Position numbers and translations under genes: made by a program. Below are positions 1-5,122 of a DNA stretch of 14,566 bases, in pieces. This DNA comes from an uncultured Clostridia bacterium (GTDB lineage Bacteria; Bacillota; Clostridia; Oscillospirales; Ruminococcaceae): contig CAMHBE010000016.1 of assembly GCA_946183095.1 (NCBI GenBank), forward strand, positions 1 to 14,566, given 5' to 3'. The notes beneath the pieces are model-generated. The model was not told where the DNA came from and made no database searches. It was given only the letters and a program-made list of their open reading frames with translations. The stretch's first letter is position 1. Each line of letters starts with the position of its first letter.

Positions 1-203
1 AAAACGGGGTCATCGGTCTTACCTTCGGCGATTAGACGGTCACGCTCCCCGAGAAACTCCTCATTGACAGTCGGGAACGTCAGCTCCCCCGTGCGTATCT
101 CATCGAACGGTTCGTTCAGCTTTGACAGCAGCTTTTCCGCCAGCTTCGCTGTCCGTGACTCTTTGCGGACACAAGAGTTGATATAAAGTATCGGTCTTTC
201 CAT
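1..203 (-). CDS. NAD(P)H-dependent oxidoreductase, flavodoxin fold (5' part only)
   Basis: The first 67 codons of a gene that runs out of the window at position 1. The start is an ATG at 203 preceded by GAGGTG seven bases upstream. The N-terminus reads MERPILYINSCVRKESRT, then a helix rich in Leu and Lys. This matches the beta1-loop-alpha1 of the Flavodoxin_2 / NADPH-dependent FMN reductase families, whose members often begin ILYINACVR-ESRT; the loop after beta1 binds the FMN phosphate. Such proteins are soluble cytoplasmic flavoenzymes reducing quinones, azo compounds or flavins. A promoter lies directly upstream, so it is probably transcribed separately from the deacetylase-like gene. The active-site half is outside the window and the substrate cannot be guessed. 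Confidence 0.75.
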   Translation of the reverse strand, partial: MERPILYINSCVRKESRTAKLAEKLLSKLNEPFDEIRTGELTFPTVNEEFLGERDRLIAEGKTDDPV

Positions 204-238
204 AGATATGCACCTCACATGGTCGTTGTTATATTTAA

Positions 239-268
239 ATTGTAACATAAAACTCCCCCAAATGTCAA
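239..268 (-). promoter_or_regulatory. Sigma-A type promoter of the oxidoreductase gene
   Basis: On the minus strand a perfect -35 TTGACA (263-268) is followed by an 18-base spacer and a -10 TACAAT (239-244). Transcription would start near 232, giving a leader of about 30 bases before the GAGGTG ribosome site. The -35 box shares three bases with the foot of the upstream hairpin (266-306). Confidence 0.65.
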
Positions 269-306
269 TACCGCACAAAGAGACATACGCTCTTTATGCG
301 GTATTG
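266..306 (-). terminator. Strong hairpin after the deacetylase-like gene, probable terminator
   Basis: Arms 266-282 and 290-306 pair in 16 of 17 positions around a 7-base loop (one C/A mismatch). It lies 45 bases past the stop codon of the minus-strand gene at 352-1557 and just before the next promoter. The position fits a terminator, but there is no proper run of U after the stem on either strand (minus-strand continuation ACATTTGGGGG), so intrinsic termination is not certain. It could instead be an RNA 3'-end protecting hairpin. Confidence 0.55.
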
Positions 307-351
307 CATTAAGAATGGTGATGCAGTTTCCGGCAGCACCGCTATTTCCGG

Positions 352-1557
352 TCACTTGACTGCGTGCGGCACGCTCTCGGTTTCTGCCGCCCCTTTGCCG
401 TCGGAGCTGTCGTCCTCGGGTATTATCTCCGGGTCGTCCTCCGGTATCACGGACACGTCATCGGGTGTGGGCGCGGGTTCGTCGGGAGCGGAAAACACCT
501 GCGGTTCATTGCCCGGCTCCGGGTCGGTGTAAGTCCCGCCCGCGCCGTAGTTCTCTGCCGCATATACGAGCACCGTGTAGCAGTCCATAAGCTCCTCGTA
601 GGTCGCCTCACGCACTGCATACAGCTCATCGGCGTTCAGGAAAGACTTGATATCGTCAACCAGTCCGACCCTGCCGACGGAAGAAAGGTCGTAGATCTGC
701 TGAACCGTGAGGTTTGCGCGCATCTTCTCGAACGCGGAGTCAAGAGCGGCGTTGTAGTCGCAGTAAACTATCGGGAGCGCCGTAGTCACCGCAGGTCGGT
801 AATGCTGAACGCCCTTCTCGTCGATGTAGTAATTGCTGCCGAATGCAAGATCCTCGATCTTCACAAGCTCCAGACCCTTCTTTTTCAGCCCGGTTATTAT
901 GTCGGGCAGGGCTTCGAGCGTAACCTCGCAGTCGTTGTGGAAAAGCACCACCGAACCGGACGCAGTACCGTCGAGCACCCTCTTTTTCACCGAGACAGCG
1001 TCGGGATCATCAAGGTCTTTGCTGTCAACGCTCCACTGCACGACGGTGTAGCCCATGCCCTCCAGCGTGGTGAGTGAGCTGTCGTCGCAGTCGCCGTAGG
1101 GCGGACGGTAGAACGCGGGGTCGCGGTTGGAAATGACCTTTATCTTCTTTGCGTTCTCGTTCGTGTCGGCTATCAGATCGTTGATGTTCGTTCCGGCGAT
1201 ATGTATGTTCTTGTCGGATGCGCACTGCACCGAATGACCCGCCGCCGATATCTTGCGTACGGCATCGGGGTGGGTGTCGCAGAACTCTCCCGTAACGAAG
1301 AATGTCGCCGGGGTGTTGGTATTGCGGAGTATTTCGAGCAGACCGTCGATATTGCCCGCATCCCACGCGCAGTCAAAGGTGAGAGCGGCGCGTTCGTCAG
1401 TGCGCTCAACACTGCATACCGGTCTTTTTGATGTATCCGCCGATGCAGTGACCGAGCCTGCAACTGCGAAGATAACGGCTGCCGCTGCCGCGATAACGGC
1501 GAGAACGATGCCCGCTATGCGGAATATCTGTTTTCTTGTCATAGTGCATACTACCAT
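352..1557 (-). CDS. Membrane-anchored polysaccharide deacetylase-like protein (NodB homology) with degenerate metal site
   Basis: A 401-residue protein. Residues 11-34 form one hydrophobic segment (signal anchor or uncleaved signal), so the rest is outside the cell. Residues 57-240 are a NodB/CE4 domain of the PdaA/PdaB/YlxY type: motif 1 TFDCAW (60-65), ATFFVTG (84-90), motif 3 RPPYG (151-155), motif 4 WSVD (175-178) and motif 5 LFHN (205-208). CE4 enzymes remove N-acetyl groups from peptidoglycan or chitin-like sugars using a metal held by Asp-His-His. Here the metal Asp is Cys63, and the His-x3-His site reads ASDKN (113-117), so both His are Ala or Asn. The general base Asp62 and His207 remain. 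Residues 241-360 match no family I recognise, and the last 60 residues are a Pro/Asp/Glu-rich tail. The ATG at 1557 is preferred because AAAGGA lies nine bases upstream; the ATG five codons later has no ribosome site. No convincing sigma-A promoter is visible, so sporulation-sigma control is possible. Fold is confident, activity doubtful. Confidence 0.8.
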   Translation of the reverse strand: MVVCTMTRKQIFRIAGIVLAVIAAAAAVIFAVAGSVTASADTSKRPVCSVERTDERAALTFDCAWDAGNIDGLLEILRNTNTPATFFVTGEFCDTHPDAVRKISAAGHSVQCASDKNIHIAGTNINDLIADTNENAKKIKVISNRDPAFYRPPYGDCDDSSLTTLEGMGYTVVQWSVDSKDLDDPDAVSVKKRVLDGTASGSVVLFHNDCEVTLEALPDIITGLKKKGLELVKIEDLAFGSNYYIDEKGVQHYRPAVTTALPIVYCDYNAALDSAFEKMRANLTVQQIYDLSSVGRVGLVDDIKSFLNADELYAVREATYEELMDCYTVLVYAAENYGAGGTYTDPEPGNEPQVFSAPDEPAPTPDDVSVIPEDDPEIIPEDDSSDGKGAAETESVPHAVK

Positions 1558-1976
1558 TGTGATATGTCCTTTCGTATATTATCTTGTACTTGATAATATT
1601 CGGGATGTCCGGAAAATATACCGGCAGATCGGATCATATTTCAGTGACAAGTTCGTTTTATTATCACTATCTCCAACTTAAAAAAATATAGTTTATATTT
1701 CGCTTAAGTTGTGAACAGTGACATTAGAGGAACCCTTTATTATTGCAAAATGCTTTAGTGCGGTATTATAGTAATGGACGATTTTGTGCAAATTTACTGT
1801 TTTTGATGTTAATATTTAGCAAAAACGTGAAAAATTCAAGCTGTGGAAAATTTTATGGATTTAGGTATTTACAATCTGCCCAAAATATGCTAAAATACTA
1901 AAAGATAGTTTTATATACGGGATAATATTGTGTCCCCTCATTAAGAAAGCTTCTGAATAATATATATCCAAACCAA
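1558..1976. other. AT-rich stretch without a recognisable gene
   Basis: About 420 bases with much lower GC than the flanking genes and no ORF with a ribosome site on either strand. The only structure seen is an 8-bp inverted repeat, CAACTTAA (1674-1681) and TTAAGTTG (1704-1711), with a 22-base AT-rich loop. The part next to 1557 must hold the control region of the deacetylase-like gene, but no clear -35/-10 pair stands out. No riboswitch or RNA gene is recognised. Confidence 0.5.
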
Positions 1977-2014
1977 GAAAACACCCTGTGTCCGTATGAG
2001 CACAGGGTGTTTTC
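1977..2014 (-). terminator. Rho-independent terminator of the ACP-to-PlsX operon
   Basis: Arms 1977-1990 and 2001-2014 pair over 14 bp (core ACACCCTGTG / CACAGGGTGT) around a 10-base loop. A-rich bases on the left become U-rich on the minus strand (GTGTTTTCTT). It begins 17 bases after the plsX stop codon, the expected place for the end of this transcript. No plus-strand gene ends here. Confidence 0.85.
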
Positions 2015-2030
2015 CGTATATCTTTTATGT

Positions 2031-3011
2031 TTACACAGCGTTTGCGGCGAACTCGGCGCGTATCTTGTCCACAAGTCCGTTCTTTGCAAGCCTTGCGGCG
2101 GAACAGATAATGTTGTACATCGTTCCGGAGTTTGCAGCACCGTGTCCCTTTATCACGGGGATATTCGTTCCGAGCAGCACAGCCCCGCCCTGTGTGTTGA
2201 AGTCGTACTTTCTGTACACCGCGTCAAGCTGTTCGCCTACCGCGTCCTGCACGCCGGGGAGTTTCCGCAGTTCGGCAAGCGCTGCCTTTGCGCTGCCCTC
2301 TATGGTTTTCAGCAGGACGTTGCCGGAAAAACCGTCGCACACGATCACATCGGCTTCTCCGGTAAGCACAGATGTTCCCTCGACATTTCCGACAAATTCG
2401 GGTATATTCGCGCGTATAAGCTCATTTGCCTGTTTTACTACGGCATTGCCCTTTTTGTCCTCCGCGCCGTTGGACAGCAATCCAACTTTCGGCGCTGCAA
2501 CGCCCACCGCCTTCATATACGCGATGCCCATGTGTGCGAAATCGACGAGTTTTTCCGCGCGGCAGTCAACGTTTGCGCCGCAGTCAACGATGCACAGCGG
2601 AGTTCCGCCGATACGCGGGAGTTCCACCAGCAGCATCGGACTTATGCGTGCGATACGTCCGAGCATCATCATCGCCGTAACAAAGATAGCGCCCGTTGCA
2701 CCGCACGACACCAGCGCGCCTATGTCCGGGTCATCCTTGTAAAGCTGCGCTGCCCGCACCAGTGACGAGTTCTTCTTGTTTTTGAACGCTTCGGCGGGGT
2801 CATCGTGATTGGTTATGACCTCGGGCGCGTTGATGATCTCTATGCGCTCCGTGCGATATCCGCGCTCGTTTATGTACCGGGTAAGCTCCTGCTCATTACC
2901 GCACAGGTACAGATACAGCTCCTCGTTCTCCCGTACTGCCATGAGCGCGCCGTCAACGAGCTCTGTCTGCGGTCTGTCGGCACCTTGCAGGTCAACCGCT
3001 ATTTTTATCAT
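2031..3011 (-). CDS. plsX: PlsX-like phosphate acyltransferase (divergent)
   Basis: A 326-residue protein, near the usual PlsX length of 330-345. PlsX moves an acyl chain from acyl-ACP to inorganic phosphate, giving acyl phosphate for PlsY at the membrane. Family landmarks in order: IAVDLQGAD (4-12, usually DAMGGD), NAPEVI (61-66), KKNSSLV (79-85), VSCGATGA (101-108, usually VSAGNTGA), DCGANVDC (143-150), GNVEG (208-212) and CDGFSGNVLLK (225-235). The changes in the first and fourth motifs suggest a paralogue with a different acyl donor rather than the housekeeping copy. ATG at 3011 is chosen over GTG at 3020 because AGGAAGG ends two bases before the GTG and 11 before the ATG. The start overlaps the preceding gene by 20 bases, so translation is probably coupled. 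It is the last gene of the operon. Family is confident; substrate unknown. Confidence 0.88.
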   Translation of the reverse strand: MIKIAVDLQGADRPQTELVDGALMAVRENEELYLYLCGNEQELTRYINERGYRTERIEIINAPEVITNHDDPAEAFKNKKNSSLVRAAQLYKDDPDIGALVSCGATGAIFVTAMMMLGRIARISPMLLVELPRIGGTPLCIVDCGANVDCRAEKLVDFAHMGIAYMKAVGVAAPKVGLLSNGAEDKKGNAVVKQANELIRANIPEFVGNVEGTSVLTGEADVIVCDGFSGNVLLKTIEGSAKAALAELRKLPGVQDAVGEQLDAVYRKYDFNTQGGAVLLGTNIPVIKGHGAANSGTMYNIICSAARLAKNGLVDKIRAEFAANAV

Positions 3012-3753
3012 GGGTACCACTGCCTTCCTGTTCTTTCCAGAAATTTTCCGTAAGCATCCGGTATGTCTGCGGCTGGAACGGCGGCTTTGAGAGCTCCGCG
3101 GTCATTTCGTCGCTGAGCGTGCCGTCTTTTGCAAACACCGCGCCTGCGTTCCTTATCTTTGACAGATACATCGGCAGCTTGCGCTCCTTTCCCGTATCTA
3201 TAAGCGCTTTGAGTTCGGGGCAGCATATCATAGTATAGCCCTTTTTGCCGAGTATCAGATCGATCTGACCTTTGAGCGGTGCGAACACCTCGGCGGATTC
3301 CGAGAAACCGCATGAAGATATCACCGCGAACCGCTGACCTTCTTTCTGTACGCGCAGTCTGTGGTACTGCTCATCGTCGTCCGACCGCATCTCGCCCCTG
3401 TACGTTGAGAGCATTCCGAGGAGACGGTCGGTCACGACCTTCATCGTTCCCGGCAAGCCGAAAAAAAAGAGGGGGAAGCTCTCAACTATGAAGTCGGCTT
3501 CTTCCAGCTTACTTTTCAGCATCGGGATATCATCACCTTTGATAACACATTCTCCCGCCGTTCGTCCCCAGCATGAGAGACATCCTCGGCAGGGAATGAC
3601 GTTCATATCCGATATGTTCACATATTCGGCAGTGCTCCCTGTTTCCTGCTCCAGACCCTCCACGAATGCTCTTGTCACAGTCATGGTGAAGCTCTTTTCA
3701 CGCTTGGGACTGCCATTTATCACAAGTATCTTCTTTGCCTGTTTATCGGGCAT
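2992..3753 (-). CDS. NADPH-dependent FMN reductase / iron-sulfur-flavoprotein-like oxidoreductase
   Basis: A 253-residue soluble protein of the flavodoxin-like FMN reductase superfamily. The FMN phosphate loop is VINGSPKREKSFT (11-23). Cysteines at 55, 58, 61 and 69 form Cx2Cx2Cx7C, matching the compact cysteine motif (Cx2Cx2Cx4-7C) of iron-sulfur flavoproteins that hold a [4Fe-4S] cluster next to FMN. SFPLFFFGLPGTMK (92-105) is the usual second flavin-contacting region. The tail is about 60 residues longer than the smallest family members. ATG at 3753 has GGGAGA six bases upstream; the GTG one codon earlier is less likely. It sits between fabZ and plsX, with 178 bases holding a large palindromic repeat before it and no visible promoter of its own. 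It may carry out a redox step on the ACP-bound chain or product, but nothing in the sequence shows a substrate. Confidence 0.8.
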   Translation of the reverse strand: MPDKQAKKILVINGSPKREKSFTMTVTRAFVEGLEQETGSTAEYVNISDMNVIPCRGCLSCWGRTAGECVIKGDDIPMLKSKLEEADFIVESFPLFFFGLPGTMKVVTDRLLGMLSTYRGEMRSDDDEQYHRLRVQKEGQRFAVISSCGFSESAEVFAPLKGQIDLILGKKGYTMICCPELKALIDTGKERKLPMYLSKIRNAGAVFAKDGTLSDEMTAELSKPPFQPQTYRMLTENFWKEQEGSGTHDKNSG

Positions 3754-3774
3754 CACTATCTCCCTTATGTTTCC

Positions 3775-3921
3775 GGTGCAGCGTCAGGCTGCCGCAGGTC
3801 AAGGGCGCGCAGCCCTTGTGCCGTCTGCCAATGCAGAAAGCATTGGTAGGGCAATCCAAAGCGTGCACGACGCACGTTTTGGATTGCCGGAAAAGACAAA
3901 GCGCGAACGCGCCGCTGCACC
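3775..3921. repeat. Cloverleaf-like palindromic repeat inside the operon
   Basis: A perfect 9-bp outer inverted repeat, GGTGCAGCG (3775-3783) and CGCTGCACC (3913-3921), encloses three consecutive hairpins. The first is 3800-3818 (7 bp, 5-base loop), the second 3826-3848 (9 bp with one G-T, loop AGAAA), and the third 3850-3888 (17 bp with one G-T, 5-base loop). The block fills nearly all the space between the fabZ stop (3932) and the next start (3753). No ORF, promoter or U-tract is seen. It looks like a REP/MITE-type intergenic palindrome, and may also protect RNA ends or lower expression of the two downstream genes. Confidence 0.7.
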
Positions 3922-3931
3922 TGCCTTCTTA

Positions 3932-4375
3932 TTATCGCTTGTATATGCTGTCTCTTGATACTGCTGTGAATACGAGACTTCCCTTTGCGTGGACATTGCC
4001 ATCCACCCTGACTTCGGCATCGAACGCGAACAGCGCACCGCCTCCGCGTGTCTTTTTAACGCTGATATCCAGCACATCTCCGGGGATAACAGGCTTCACG
4101 AATTTGAACCCGTCCACTTTCAGCAGCACATAGAGCTTGTCGGCATCAGGCTCCTGCTCAACAACGAACGAGCAGAGCTGCGCACAGGCTTCGATCAGCA
4201 GTACGCCGGGCATTATCGGAGCACCGGGGAAATGCCCGATGAAATGCGGTTCGTTCACCGACACACACTTTATGCCCTCCGCACTCTCGCCCGGAACGAC
4301 CTCTATAACACGGTCGATCATCTGAAACGGCGGGCGCTGCTTTATCTTTTCGTTTATATCATCAATATACATCAT
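3932..4375 (-). CDS. fabZ: 3-hydroxyacyl-ACP dehydratase, FabZ type
   Basis: A 147-residue single hotdog domain, the normal FabZ length. FabZ removes water from 3-hydroxyacyl-ACP to give trans-2-enoyl-ACP in the cytoplasm. The signature HFPGAPIMPGVLLIEACAQ spans 48-66, with His48 and Glu62 as the catalytic pair; both are intact. PPFQMIDRV (15-23) is the usual N-terminal strand. The start ATG at 4375 overlaps the fabG stop as ATGA, which implies translational coupling; no good ribosome site of its own is visible. It follows fabG in an operon that lacks a recognisable enoyl reductase, so its enoyl product may be kept unsaturated. The housekeeping fatty-acid role cannot be excluded from sequence alone. 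Confidence 0.92.
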   Translation of the reverse strand: MMYIDDINEKIKQRPPFQMIDRVIEVVPGESAEGIKCVSVNEPHFIGHFPGAPIMPGVLLIEACAQLCSFVVEQEPDADKLYVLLKVDGFKFVKPVIPGDVLDISVKKTRGGGALFAFDAEVRVDGNVHAKGSLVFTAVSRDSIYKR

Positions 4376-5103
4376 AGCGAGATACCGCCGTCCATTGTTA
4401 TTACCTGTCCCGTTATGTAGGACAGCTCATCTTTGGTGAGCATCGACACCACCGCCGCGACTTCCTCAGCCTTGCCGAAGCGTCCGAGCGGTATCTCTTT
4501 CAGATACTCTTCTTTTTTCTCGTCCGACAGCGCGTTTATCATCTCTGTTTCGATAAATCCCGGAGCTACCGCGTTCACACGGATGCCTTTTGCGCCGAGT
4601 TCTTTTGCAAGCACCCTCGTAAGGGAGTTCACAGCGCCTTTTGCGGCACTGTACACGCTCTGTCCAGCAAGTGCGAGTTCGCCGCTCACCGAGGACATAT
4701 TGATTATCACGCCCTGCTTGCGTCTGAACATTTTCAGACCCACCTGCTGCGCACAATAGAAATATCCCTTCACGTTCAGGTCGAAGCACTTGTCGAGATC
4801 GTCGTTGTTCATCATCAGCAGATAGCTGTCGCGCACGATCCCCGCGTTGTTCACCAGCACGTCTATCTGCCCGTACTTCTTGTCAACGTCCCGCACCATC
4901 TGCTTTACCTGCGCGGGGTCGGAAACATCCGCCTTGTATATCATGCCGTCGCCGCCGTCTGACCGTATCTGCTCCAGCACCTTGTTGGCTTCTTCCTCGC
5001 TGCGGCTGTAGTTTATAACTACCGTGAAGCCGTCCTTTGCGAGACGCACAGCACAGGCTCTGCCGATACCGCGCGATGCTCCGGTTATTAACGCAACTTT
5101 CAT
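4372..5103 (-). CDS. fabG: 3-oxoacyl-ACP reductase, FabG type
   Basis: A 243-residue short-chain dehydrogenase, normal for FabG, which reduces 3-ketoacyl-ACP with NADPH. TGASRGIG (7-14) is the cofactor-binding glycine motif and NNAG (85-88) the structural motif. The catalytic residues Asn110, Ser138, Tyr151 and Lys155 fall at the same numbers as in E. coli FabG. The C-terminus GQVITMDGGISL is typical of FabG. The start has AAGGAG five bases upstream, 19 bases after the ketosynthase stop codon. Residues for catalysis are complete, so an active ketoreductase serving the ACP of this operon is expected. Other SDR functions are possible, but the fabZ/ACP/ketosynthase context supports FabG. Confidence 0.93.
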   Translation of the reverse strand: MKVALITGASRGIGRACAVRLAKDGFTVVINYSRSEEEANKVLEQIRSDGGDGMIYKADVSDPAQVKQMVRDVDKKYGQIDVLVNNAGIVRDSYLLMMNNDDLDKCFDLNVKGYFYCAQQVGLKMFRRKQGVIINMSSVSGELALAGQSVYSAAKGAVNSLTRVLAKELGAKGIRVNAVAPGFIETEMINALSDEKKEEYLKEIPLGRFGKAEEVAAVVSMLTKDELSYITGQVITMDGGISL

Positions 5104-5122
5104 CGCTTCTCCTTATCTGCCG

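Noticed and set aside
364..1077. Long plus-strand ORF opposite the deacetylase-like gene
   Set aside because: It is the antisense shadow of a gene with clear CE4 motifs, has no ribosome site and no recognisable domain.
1996..2765. Two overlapping plus-strand ORFs opposite plsX
   Set aside because: Compositionally biased shadows of the PlsX frame; they begin inside the plsX terminator hairpin.
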